64,000 nt of DNA, taken from Stappia stellulata. GTDB taxonomy: Bacteria; Pseudomonadota; Alphaproteobacteria; Rhizobiales; Stappiaceae. The notes below the pieces were generated by a model, which did not search any database, had not been told where the DNA came from, and saw only the letters and a program-made list of their open reading frames with translations. The stretch spans positions 186,001 through 250,000 of the forward strand of contig NZ_JAIVMF010000003.1 of the NCBI RefSeq assembly GCF_020176715.1, in the 5' to 3' direction. Positions 9,979-17,087 of this stretch are shown one piece after another; the stretch's first letter is position 1; each line of letters starts with the position of its first letter. A program made the translations under genes and the position numbers.

Positions 9979-10095
9979 TCAGACCCGCGCAAGCTCCACC
10001 AGAACGTCGCTCCAGATCAGCATCGTCGCGCCCAGCAGAACCAGGGATCCAAGCGCCGCCAGGTCCTGAAGTGTCTCTCGAAAATCGTCGAGCAT
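9979..10095 (-). CDS. 38-aa single-span membrane peptide, probably LexA-controlled
   Basis: A short ORF of 39 codons with an ATG preceded by GGGAGG at ideal spacing. The peptide begins MLDDFRETLQDL, has one hydrophobic span of about 18 residues (from ALGSLVLLG to IWSD) and ends LVELARV. This gives a short acidic N-terminal tail, one transmembrane helix and a very short C-terminus. Its promoter contains a perfect alphaproteobacterial SOS box between the -35 and -10 elements (10137-10151), giving a leader of about 30 nt. I do not recognise the sequence. A small, single-pass, LexA-regulated peptide is the architecture of SOS division inhibitors such as Caulobacter SidA; that function is inference. 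It could alternatively be the first cistron of a dnaE transcript. Confidence 0.7.
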   Translation of the reverse strand: MLDDFRETLQDLAALGSLVLLGATMLIWSDVLVELARV

Positions 10096-10131
10096 GGTGC
10101 CCTCCCGCGTCTCAAACCCTCGATAAAACCT

Positions 10132-10161
10132 AGTATGTTCTTGTTTTGTTCTTTTTGCAAG
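10132..10161 (-). promoter_or_regulatory. Promoter with embedded LexA (SOS) box
   Basis: On the minus strand CTTGCA (10156-10161) and CATACT (10132-10137) are 18 bp apart. The spacer carries GAAC-AAAACAA-GAAC (10137-10151; GTTC-N7-GTTC on the plus strand), the direct-repeat operator bound by alphaproteobacterial LexA. Bound LexA would cover both promoter elements. The nearest downstream minus-strand gene is the 38-aa membrane peptide. No comparable GTTC-N7-GTTC was noticed in the other intergenic regions I inspected. Confidence 0.8.
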
Positions 10162-10307
10162 TCCCTTGCGGCGGACCGACCACTGGCAGCGCGGTTATGG
10201 TAAAGGGATCCTGAACATTGCCGCGGCCGCGGCCCTTCACCACCGCGCCACGCCCTCGCTTTCCCTCTTGACCTTTTCGACCGCCACCGCGATCTTGCCG
10301 GCATCCA

Positions 10308-10361
10308 GAGGACGACCTCCCCGCCATGGGCACATTCGCCGGGACGACCCGGTTATGGGGA
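10308..10361 (+). promoter_or_regulatory. Guanidine-II (mini-ykkC) riboswitch
   Basis: Two hairpins carry the diagnostic ACGR tetraloop. P1 is GAGG-ACGA-CCTC (10308-10319) and P2 is CCGGG-ACGA-CCCGG (10339-10352), separated by 19 nt. P2 is followed after 4 nt by the Shine-Dalgarno GGGGA (10357-10361) of a guanidinium exporter gene. This is the complete architecture of the guanidine-II class, where guanidinium clamps the two loops together and frees the ribosome-binding site. TCCCC at 10318-10322, partly inside P1, is exactly complementary to the Shine-Dalgarno, providing an obvious OFF pairing. The class assignment rests on motif, spacing and downstream gene. Confidence 0.9.
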
Positions 10362-10366
10362 ATGAC

Positions 10367-10678
10367 ATGTCCTGGCTTCTTCTGATTGTCGCCGGTCTGC
10401 TCGAGGTCGTCTGGGCCTTCGCGATGAAACAATCCGCCGGCTTCTCTCGCCTCACCCCGACACTCTTGATGCTTGTCGCGATGCTCGGCTCCTTCACCTT
10501 GCTCGCGCTTACCATGCGCAGTCTGCCGCTCGGCACCGCCTATATGATCTGGACGGGCATCGGCGCCGTCGGCGCCTTCGCTGTGGGCGTGGCTTTTCTC
10601 GGCGAAGACCTGTCGCCGCAACGCATCATCGCCGCCGGACTGATCATCGCCGGAATGGTGACAATGAAACTGTCCTGA
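10367..10678 (+). CDS. gdx: Guanidinium exporter, SMR family (Gdx/SugE)
   Basis: Small inner-membrane antiporter that exchanges protons for guanidinium. The 103-residue protein has four predicted transmembrane helices, the essential glutamate at residue 13 in the GLLEVVWAF motif, and the Gdx-type stretches KQSAGFSRLTP, GTAYMIWTGIGAVGA and FLGEDLSPQR. It is closer to E. coli SugE/Gdx than to the drug exporter EmrE. The start at 10367 fits the SugE N-terminus MSWLLLI and places GGGGA 5 nt upstream; an in-frame ATG at 10355 would add four residues and lacks a free ribosome-binding site. Expression should rise with guanidinium through the upstream riboswitch. Confidence 0.92.
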   Translation: MSWLLLIVAGLLEVVWAFAMKQSAGFSRLTPTLLMLVAMLGSFTLLALTMRSLPLGTAYMIWTGIGAVGAFAVGVAFLGEDLSPQRIIAAGLIIAGMVTMKLS

Positions 10679-10695
10679 CGCGCGCCGCAAACGAA

Positions 10696-10725
10696 ACGGG
10701 GCGCGCCTGGCCTGGCGCGCCCCGT
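10696..10725. terminator. Hairpin terminator between convergent gdx and lolD
   Basis: A perfect 12-bp GC-rich stem (10696-10707 against 10714-10725) with a TGGCCT loop lies between the two convergent stops. On the minus strand it is followed by TTTCGTTT, so it best serves the proS-lolC-lolD transcript. On the plus strand the trailing bases are not T-rich, so termination of gdx there is less certain. Confidence 0.65.
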
Positions 10726-10752
10726 GACATGACGTCGTGATCGGCTCTCGAT

Positions 10753-11469
10753 CTACAGTTCCACGACCTGCCGGTCGCGAAGTGTGATCCGGCGATCCAT
10801 GCGCGAAGCGAGCTCCATGTTGTGCGTCGCGATCAGCGCCGCCAGACCTGACGCACGCACCAGCGCCACCAGCGCATCGAACACATAGGCGGAGGTCACG
10901 GGATCGAGGTTTCCGGTCGGCTCGTCGGCGAGGAGAACGCGCGGCGCATTGGCAACGGCACGCGCGATCGCAACCCGCTGCTGCTCGCCGCCGGAGAGCT
11001 CCGACGGCCGATGATCGGCCCGGGGGCCGAGCCGCATGTAGTCGAGCAGCTGGCTTGCGCGCTCGCGCGCCTCGCGCTTGTCGAGACCGCGGATCAGCTG
11101 CGGCATCATCAGGTTCTCAAGCGCGGTGAACTCCGGCAAAAGGTGATGGAACTGATAGACGAACCCCAGGCTGAGCCGGCGCATGCGGGTTCGTTCGGCA
11201 TCGGCCAACCCCTCGCAGGCAACGCCGCCGATCAGCACCTCGCCGCTGTCAGGGCGCTCCAGCAGGCCGGCAATATGCAAAAGGGTGGACTTGCCGGCTC
11301 CCGACGGCGCGACCAGCGCGACCAGCTCGCCCGGGTTCAGCGCGAGATTGGCATCGCGCAGGATCTCCAGCTGGCCCTCGCCCTCGCGAAAGGCCCGGCA
11401 CACCCCGGACAGAACCAGCGGCAGCGCGTCGGCCTGCCCGTCGTGCAGATGCTCCATATCCATCGTCAT
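10753..11469 (-). CDS. lolD: Lipoprotein-releasing ABC transporter ATPase
   Basis: Cytosolic ATPase of the Lol system that extracts outer-membrane lipoproteins from the inner membrane and hands them to LolA. The 238-residue product has Walker [10 protein letters not shown] at about 54-62, a Q-loop ([17 protein letters not shown]) typical of the LolD/MacB type, the signature LSGGEQQR, and Walker [13 protein letters not shown]. Its ATG overlaps the lolC stop (ATGA), so the two are translationally coupled; longer upstream starts fall inside lolC and lack LolD-like sequence. It is the last gene of proS-lolC-lolD. Confidence 0.95.
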   Translation of the reverse strand: MTMDMEHLHDGQADALPLVLSGVCRAFREGEGQLEILRDANLALNPGELVALVAPSGAGKSTLLHIAGLLERPDSGEVLIGGVACEGLADAERTRMRRLSLGFVYQFHHLLPEFTALENLMMPQLIRGLDKREARERASQLLDYMRLGPRADHRPSELSGGEQQRVAIARAVANAPRVLLADEPTGNLDPVTSAYVFDALVALVRASGLAALIATHNMELASRMDRRITLRDRQVVEL

Positions 11470-12755
11470 TCGTACCTGAGCGCCTCGACCGGATCCAGCC
11501 GGGCTGCGCGCCATGCCGGATAGAGTGTCGCCAGAAGCGACAGCACCATGGCCATCACGACGACGGAGAGCGTTTCCCCGGTGTCCATCTCCGCCGGCAG
11601 CCGGCTGAGGAAATAGAGTTCCGGCGAAAACAGCTCGGTGCGGGTCATCCAGGAAATCGCCTGCCGGATGCTCTCGATGTTGAGACAGACCACAAAGCCG
11701 AGGAGAAAGCCGGCAAGCGTGCCGACGATCCCGATGCTCGCGCCAGTGATCACGAACACCCTGAGGATCGCGCCGCGGGTGGCTCCCATGGTGCGCAGGA
11801 TGGCGATGTCGCGCCCCTTGTCCTTCACCAGCATTGTCATGCCGGAAATGATGTTGAGCGCCGCCACGATCACGATCAGCGTCAGGATCAGGAACATCAC
11901 GTTGCGCTCGACCTCGAGCGCGGAGAAGAACGTCATGTTGCGCGATCGCCAGTCGCTGACGAAGGCGGGGCGCCCCGCGCCTTCCTCGATCCTCGGGCGA
12001 AGCTCGCCGACCATGTCGGGATCCTCGGTGAACACCTCGATCCCGGTGGCGATGCCTTCCTGGTTGAAATAGAGCTGCGCCTCCGTCAGCGGCATGAAGG
12101 CGATCGTGCCGTCATACTCCGACATGCCGATCTCGAAGATCGCGGCAACCGGATAGCCCTTTACACGCGGCGTGACGCCAAGCGCCGTGACGTTGCCCCG
12201 CGGGCTGACCAGCGTGATGCGGTCGCCAACGGTCACGCCGAGCTGTTGCGCCATGCGCGTGCCGATCGCAAGCCCCTGCCCCTGGTCGAACCCGTCAAGC
12301 GTTCCGGTCTTCACCGTTTCCGCGACCAGCGGCAGCTTGCGCAGGTCCACTTCGCGAACGCCGCGCACGAGCGCGCCGAACGCCCCTGACGGCCCGGACA
12401 CCAGCGCTTGCCCTTCCACAAAGGGAAGCGTGAAGGTGACATTTTCGAGGTTCTCGATCCGGGCGGCGACGGCGTCATAGTCGTCGAGTTCGCTGCCGAT
12501 CGGCTGGATCAGCAGGTGGCCGTTGATGCCGAGGATCTTCGACAGCAACTCCCCGCGAAAGCCGTTCATCACCGCCATGACGATGATCAGCGTGGCAACG
12601 CCGAGCATGATGCCGAGAAAGGAAAAGCCGGCGATCACGGAAATGAAAGTCTCCCGGCGCCGCGACCGCAGGTAGCGACCGGCCAGCATCCACTCGAACC
12701 CGGCAAACATCCGGGTTTCGCCAACGTCCCTGCTCGTCGCCGCGCCGTCTGTCAT
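11466..12755 (-). CDS. lolC: Lipoprotein-releasing system transmembrane protein LolC/LolE
   Basis: Inner-membrane permease of the lipoprotein-release transporter. The 429-residue protein has the FtsX/MacB topology: one transmembrane helix after [21 protein letters not shown], a large periplasmic domain (about residues 50-270), and three C-terminal spans. The C-terminal region holds the conserved [20 protein letters not shown] motif that contacts the ATPase, and the protein ends [10 protein letters not shown]. Alphaproteobacteria usually have a single LolC/E-type permease acting as a homodimer, so it cannot be called C or E strictly. The ATG at 12755 has GAGAGGCGGGA upstream; MFAGFEW 15 codons later is an alternative start. 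Confidence 0.93.
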   Translation of the reverse strand: MTDGAATSRDVGETRMFAGFEWMLAGRYLRSRRRETFISVIAGFSFLGIMLGVATLIIVMAVMNGFRGELLSKILGINGHLLIQPIGSELDDYDAVAARIENLENVTFTLPFVEGQALVSGPSGAFGALVRGVREVDLRKLPLVAETVKTGTLDGFDQGQGLAIGTRMAQQLGVTVGDRITLVSPRGNVTALGVTPRVKGYPVAAIFEIGMSEYDGTIAFMPLTEAQLYFNQEGIATGIEVFTEDPDMVGELRPRIEEGAGRPAFVSDWRSRNMTFFSALEVERNVMFLILTLIVIVAALNIISGMTMLVKDKGRDIAILRTMGATRGAILRVFVITGASIGIVGTLAGFLLGFVVCLNIESIRQAISWMTRTELFSPELYFLSRLPAEMDTGETLSVVVMAMVLSLLATLYPAWRAARLDPVEALRYE

Positions 12756-12792
12756 TCCCGCCTCTCGCGCCCCTGCGCCCGTTGACTGGGCC

Positions 12793-14124
12793 TCACGTGC
12801 CGGACCGGCTTTCGACCAGGCGGTTGACGGCATCCTGCACCGACATCGCGACACGTTCGCCGCTCGCGCGATTCTTGAGCTCGACCGTACCGTCCTTCAA
12901 GCCCCGCGGACCGACGACAAGCTGCCACGGAAGCCCGATAAGATCCATCGTCGCGAATTTCGCGCCCGCACGCGTGTCGACATCGTCGAGGAGCACCTCA
13001 AGGCCCGCTGCGGTGAGTTGCGCCTCGATGTCGTCGCAGGCAGCATCGGTCGCCGCGTCGCCAGGCTTCAGATTGATCAGGCCGACGTCGAACGGCGCGA
13101 CGGAGGCGGGCCACACGATGCCGTCGTCATCGTGATGCGCCTCGATGATCGCACCGAGAAGCCGCGACACACCAACGCCGTAGGAGCCCATGTGAACCGG
13201 CACCTCGACGCCGTCGGGGCCGGCGACCTTCGCGTTCATCGGCTCGGAGTACTTCGTGCCGAAATAGAAGATGTGTCCCACCTCAATGCCCCGTGCCGAC
13301 ATGCGCGCATCTTCCGCAATCGCCTCATAGGCTGCGGCGTCATGCATCTCGTCGGTCGCGGCATAAGGCGCCGTCCAGGCGTCGATCACCGGCGTCAGAT
13401 CGGATTCGAAATCCGTGTCCTCGCCCGGGATCGGCAGGTCGAGAATGGCCTTGTCGCAGAACACCTCGCTCTCGCCGGTCGAGGCCAGGATGATGAATTC
13501 GTGGCTCATGTCGCCGCCGATCGGCCCGGTGTCCGCCCGCATCGGAATGGCCTTCAGGCCCATCCGGTCGAAGGTCCGCAGATAGGCGACGAACATGCGA
13601 TTGTAGGCGTGGCGCGCGCCTTCCTTGTCCAGATCGAAGGAATAGGCGTCCTTCATCAGGAACTCGCGGCCACGCATGATGCCGAAGCGGGGACGCAGCT
13701 CGTCGCGGAACTTCCACTGGATATGGTAGAGATTGAGCGGCAGGTCCTTGTAGGAGCGCACCGAGCCCCGGAAGATCTCCGTGATCATTTCCTCGTTCGT
13801 CGGCCCGTAGAGCATGGCCCGCTCCTGACGGTCCTGGATGCGCAGCATCTCCTTGCCATAGGCGTTGTAGCGCCCGCTTTCCATCCACAGGTCGGCCGGC
13901 TGGATGGTCGGCATGAGAAGCTCGTTGGCGCCTGCGCGATTCTGCTCCTCGCGCACGATCTGCTCGATCTTGCGCAGCACGCGCAGCCCCAGCGGCAGCC
14001 ATGCGTAGATGCCCGCCGCCTCCTGGCGGATCAGCCCGGCGCGCAGCATCAGCCGGTGGGAGACGATTTCCGCCTCCTTGGGCGTTTCCTTCAGGATCGG
14101 AAGAAAATAGCGGGACAGGCGCAT
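12793..14124 (-). CDS. proS: Prolyl-tRNA synthetase (short, class II)
   Basis: Charges tRNA-Pro with proline. The 443-residue length and the absence of the roughly 180-residue editing insertion place it in the short alphaproteobacterial/mitochondrial-like form. Visible class II motifs are [24 protein letters not shown] near residue 24, the [11 protein letters not shown] motif, the motif-2 stretch [25 protein letters not shown] near 145, motif 3 [15 protein letters not shown], and a C-terminal anticodon-binding domain. It starts [18 protein letters not shown] at 14124 and heads proS-lolC-lolD. Loss of the editing insert means Ala-tRNA-Pro must be cleared in trans if at all; that is family knowledge. 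Confidence 0.96.
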   Translation of the reverse strand: MRLSRYFLPILKETPKEAEIVSHRLMLRAGLIRQEAAGIYAWLPLGLRVLRKIEQIVREEQNRAGANELLMPTIQPADLWMESGRYNAYGKEMLRIQDRQERAMLYGPTNEEMITEIFRGSVRSYKDLPLNLYHIQWKFRDELRPRFGIMRGREFLMKDAYSFDLDKEGARHAYNRMFVAYLRTFDRMGLKAIPMRADTGPIGGDMSHEFIILASTGESEVFCDKAILDLPIPGEDTDFESDLTPVIDAWTAPYAATDEMHDAAAYEAIAEDARMSARGIEVGHIFYFGTKYSEPMNAKVAGPDGVEVPVHMGSYGVGVSRLLGAIIEAHHDDDGIVWPASVAPFDVGLINLKPGDAATDAACDDIEAQLTAAGLEVLLDDVDTRAGAKFATMDLIGLPWQLVVGPRGLKDGTVELKNRASGERVAMSVQDAVNRLVESRSGT

Positions 14125-14380
14125 TCGGGGACACTCGGCTATTGGGTGGGCGCGGCAGACCGACGATGAAGGCAACGCGGCCGACGTCTTGCGCGGGAAT
14201 CTCTCAAGCGGCAGTCAAAGCGCATGCACTGCAAAAAGACAAGACCCGCGTCAATATCGGGCACATGAATGTGCGGGGCGCAGGCTGTGGCGATGCAATC
14301 AGGCATTTCAAGACAGGGCCCGCAAAAAATTTGGGCGCGGCATGCACAAAATGGTGACAAGCGGATATCGATGCGCTAGT

Positions 14381-14583
14381 GTCTGCGGCGATAACAAGGC
14401 GAAGAAGCTGCAAGGCTTACTTTGCTGACAAAGCAGACATCGCGGTCTGAGTCTTGGGAGGAAGAGCCTTCTGGCGCGCTGTAAAAGGCTGCTGCCCGTG
14501 CCGAACATCCTAGATGTCTTGGCATGTATGGAGGTTTGATACGCGAAACCTAAAAAGCAAGGCCTTGTGCCTTGCTTTTTTCT
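14381..14583 (+). ncRNA. Candidate structured small RNA of about 200 nt
   Basis: Between the divergently spaced ends of proS and a minus-strand small ORF the plus strand folds into consecutive helices. GTCTGC (14381-14386) pairs with GCAGAC (14433-14438) enclosing an inner GCAAGG/CTTTGC hairpin; AGCCTT pairs with AAGGCT; UGCCGA-CAUC pairs with GAUG-UUGGCA around 14500-14524; AGGTTT (14532-14537) pairs with AAACCT (14546-14551); then a 12-bp terminator stem and T-run follow. Two helices need G-U pairs that exist only in the plus-strand RNA, which fixes the strand. A weak promoter (GTGACA at 14354-14359, CTAGTG 16 bp later) precedes it. I could not match it to 6S, 4.5S, RNase P or tmRNA. Bases 14125-14350 show nothing I can name. 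Confidence 0.55.
14552..14583 (+). terminator. Rho-independent terminator of the ncRNA candidate
   Basis: Perfect 12-bp stem (AAAAAGCAAGGC at 14552-14563 with its complement at 14569-14580), a CTTGT loop, and a run of T residues continuing past the stem. This is a textbook intrinsic terminator on the plus strand, with no protein gene upstream on that strand for more than 3 kb. It could also work weakly in the minus direction. Confidence 0.8.
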
Positions 14584-14654
14584 TTGGCGGACCAAAACAC
14601 ACTGCATTCGCCCCCATCAGATCTTCACGCGATCAAGCAGTCTGAACTTTCGTT

Positions 14655-14786
14655 TTACTGAAATTCCGCAGCCCCCAAGATCGCGCAACGGTTGCAAGCA
14701 CGCGGATGCGCCACATGGTCAGCCATGCGGCAGTCCGTGCAGTCGAGACCCCGGCCGAGTGTCCGGGCGACCTCGACTTCCTGCAC
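14655..14786 (-). CDS. Candidate 43-aa zinc-finger-like small protein
   Basis: A 44-codon frame opens at a GTG 27 bp after the stop of the lipoprotein gene, with AAGGGA about 10 nt upstream. The second half reads D-C-T-D-C-R-M-A-D-H-V-A-H-P-R-A-C-N-R-C, that is CxxC-x4-H-x2-H-x3-C-x2-C, with cysteines at 15, 18, 30 and 33 and histidines at 23 and 26. Two CxxC knuckles this close are unlikely by chance in an untranslated spacer and suggest a small zinc-binding fold. I do not recognise a family. The GTG start is uncertain, and the frame could be a fragment of a longer ancestral protein. Confidence 0.45.
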   Translation of the reverse strand: MQEVEVARTLGRGLDCTDCRMADHVAHPRACNRCAILGAAEFQ

Positions 14787-14813
14787 CCGGCGAAGATCCC
14801 TTGTCTCGGCCGG

Positions 14814-15431
14814 TCAGCTTCGCTCGGCGAACCAGGCATCCAGATCCTGCACCACCGGCAGTTTGCCGTTTGACTGGGGCCAGGAGTCGATCGCGAATGC
14901 CGCGCCGTCGGAACTGCGCACCACGGCCGTTGCATGCGGATAGCGCCCGTCTAGGAAGAAACCGCGGGCGACGGGGCGCGAGACCGTGTGATGCGACAGA
15001 TAGCCCCTGCCCTCCGCGAGCAGAAGCAGGCTGGTGGTATTGGTTGCCTCATCGATGCAGTCCATCTGCCCCGGCACGCCGGAATTCTGGAGATCGTAAC
15101 CGCCAACGTCATTCTCGGAGCCGACAACCGGGCCGGTCTTGCGTTCCGACCATGCAACGGCTTCGGCGATAGCCTTGCGTTCCGCCGCCGGAGAGGCCCG
15201 ACCCTTGGCCAGAATGCGGCGAAGCGTGGCAAGGTCCTTCGCGGAATAGTCGACCACGGTCTTGCGCGCGCATCCGAACGCATGGCAGACGTAGATCCGG
15301 TCGGCTCGCGGCGCGACCCCGTCATGCGCCGCATACCAGGAGCGCGCCGGACCCGCCGCCTGACCGGCACATCCGGCCGCCAGGAGAAGACTTGCGAGAG
15401 CGACCACGCGCGTAGCCGGAGAACTTGTCAT
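14814..15431 (-). CDS. Putative lipoprotein with a Cys-His-Asp arrangement, function unknown
   Basis: A 205-residue protein with a signal sequence and lipobox LAAGC, giving lipidated Cys21, so it is probably anchored in the envelope. The mature part has paired cysteines VCHAFGC (49, 54), then [15 protein letters not shown] (Cys125), [15 protein letters not shown] (His166) and AFAIDSWP (Asp182). A Cys, His, Asp series in that order, each followed by hydrophobic strands, resembles papain-like/transglutaminase-like folds, so a thiol hydrolase or structural relative is possible; this is inference. It is divergent from trmFO and followed by the 43-aa zinc-finger-like frame. No obvious operon partner reveals its role. 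Confidence 0.8.
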   Translation of the reverse strand: MTSSPATRVVALASLLLAAGCAGQAAGPARSWYAAHDGVAPRADRIYVCHAFGCARKTVVDYSAKDLATLRRILAKGRASPAAERKAIAEAVAWSERKTGPVVGSENDVGGYDLQNSGVPGQMDCIDEATNTTSLLLLAEGRGYLSHHTVSRPVARGFFLDGRYPHATAVVRSSDGAAFAIDSWPQSNGKLPVVQDLDAWFAERS

Positions 15432-15572
15432 TCGAATCGGTTCCGTTTTCGGTCAGGCGAGACCGTATTATCCGCGGTCCGATTGCCTCCGGGAAGGGGA
15501 CGCGCTAAGTCAGCGGCCCAAAGCCGGTATACAGTAGTCTTCAACGTGCAAGCTGTCGCAAAGGGATTGATC

Positions 15573-16985
15573 ATGAAGCCTGTCCATGTTGTCGGCGGCG
15601 GCCTCGCGGGTTCGGAAGCGGCCTGGCAGATGGCGCGCCGGGGTGTTCCGGTCGTCTTGCATGAAATGCGCCCGACCCGCGGCACCGACGCGCACAAGAC
15701 CCAGGACCTTGCGGAACTGGTGTGCTCGAACTCGTTCCGCTCCGACGATGCCGATCACAATGCCGTCGGGCTGCTGCACGCGGAATTGCGCGCGGCCGGT
15801 TCGCTGATCATGTCGGCCGCCGACACCCATCAGGTGCCGGCCGGAGGCGCGCTCGCCGTCGATCGCGACGGATTTGCCGCCGCCGTGACCAAAATGCTCG
15901 AGGATCATCCGCTGATCACCATCGAGCGCGGCGAAGTCGACGGCCTGCCGCCGGAAGACTGGGACAGCGTCATCGTGGCAACGGGCCCGCTGACCTCCCC
16001 CGCGCTGTCGAGCGCGATCCTGGAGGCCACGGGCGAGGACGCACTCGCCTTCTTCGACGCCATCGCGCCAATTCTGCACTTCGATTCCATCGATCTCGAC
16101 GTGTGCTGGTTCCAGTCGCGCTACGACAAGGTCGGCCCCGGCGGCTCCGGCAAGGACTACATCAACTGCCCGATGGACAAGGCGCAATACGACGCCTTCA
16201 TCGACGCGCTGATCGCCGGCCCCAAGACCGAGTTCAAGGAATGGGAGCAGTCGACGCCCTATTTCGACGGGTGCCTGCCCATCGAGGTGATGGCGGAACG
16301 CGGACGCGAGACGCTGCGCCACGGCCCGATGAAACCGATGGGCCTGACCAACGCACACAAGCCCACCGAAAAGCCCTATGCGGTCGTTCAACTGCGCCAG
16401 GACAATGCGCTCGGCACGCTCTACAACATGGTCGGCTTCCAGACGAAGCTGAAGCATGGCGCCCAGCTCGAGATCTTCCGCATGATCCCGGGGCTGGAAA
16501 ACGCCGTCTTCGCCCGGCTTGGCGGTTTGCACCGCAACACCTTCCTGAACTCGCCGAAGCTGCTCGACGGAACACTGCGCCTCAAGGCCCGCCCGGCCCT
16601 GCGCTTTGCCGGACAGATCACCGGCTGCGAGGGCTATGTGGAATCGGCAAGCGTCGGCTGCATGGCCGGTCTGTTCGCCAGCGCCGAACGGCTTGGCACC
16701 GCCTGCCCTCCGCCACCGCCGACCACGGCGATGGGCGCGTTGCTCGGGCATATCACCGGCGGACACATCCTGCGTGATGAACCGGGCCCGCGCTCCTTCC
16801 AGCCGATGAACGTGAACTTCGGTCTGTTTCCCCCGATCGAGGCGCCCCGCCTCGACGACGAGGGCCGCCGGCTGAAGGGCAAGGAAAAGGGCAAGGCCAA
16901 GAAACTCGCCATGACGCGCCGCGCCCGCGCCGACTTCGAAACCTGGATCGCCTCGGCCGTGCCGACGCGCGAAGCCGCCGAATAG
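15573..16985 (+). CDS. trmFO: Folate/FAD-dependent tRNA m5U54 methyltransferase
   Basis: Methylates uridine 54 in the T-loop of tRNAs using methylenetetrahydrofolate and reduced FAD, replacing the SAM-dependent TrmA of E. coli. The 470-residue protein begins with the FAD Rossmann motif [14 protein letters not shown] at residues 5-18 and contains the family blocks [54 protein letters not shown] and [12 protein letters not shown] 15573 is preceded by AAGGGA. It is a single plus-strand gene ending at a shared bidirectional terminator with the mscS gene. TrmFO is characteristic of Firmicutes and Alphaproteobacteria. Confidence 0.96.
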   Translation: MKPVHVVGGGLAGSEAAWQMARRGVPVVLHEMRPTRGTDAHKTQDLAELVCSNSFRSDDADHNAVGLLHAELRAAGSLIMSAADTHQVPAGGALAVDRDGFAAAVTKMLEDHPLITIERGEVDGLPPEDWDSVIVATGPLTSPALSSAILEATGEDALAFFDAIAPILHFDSIDLDVCWFQSRYDKVGPGGSGKDYINCPMDKAQYDAFIDALIAGPKTEFKEWEQSTPYFDGCLPIEVMAERGRETLRHGPMKPMGLTNAHKPTEKPYAVVQLRQDNALGTLYNMVGFQTKLKHGAQLEIFRMIPGLENAVFARLGGLHRNTFLNSPKLLDGTLRLKARPALRFAGQITGCEGYVESASVGCMAGLFASAERLGTACPPPPPTTAMGALLGHITGGHILRDEPGPRSFQPMNVNFGLFPPIEAPRLDDEGRRLKGKEKGKAKKLAMTRRARADFETWIASAVPTREAAE

Positions 16986-17016
16986 AGCGCGCCCCGGCGC
17001 ACTCCACGCGCAACCA

Positions 17017-17058
17017 ATGAAAACGGCCGGTGAAGCACCCTTCACCGGCCGTTTTCAT
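17017..17058. terminator. Bidirectional terminator between trmFO and the mscS gene
   Basis: A perfect 18-bp inverted repeat (17017-17034 against 17041-17058) with a 6-nt loop sits between two convergent genes. The outer part of the stem is A-rich on one side and T-rich (GTTTTC) on the other, so the hairpin ends in T residues whichever strand is read, as expected of a shared intrinsic terminator. Confidence 0.9.
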
Positions 17059-17087
17059 GTCTTTTTCCGACACTGTGGCAGCAGGCG

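Noticed and set aside
14125-14380. T-box or other leader riboswitch upstream of proS
   Set aside because: No T-box motif or terminator/antiterminator pair on the minus strand, and T-boxes are not expected in this lineage.
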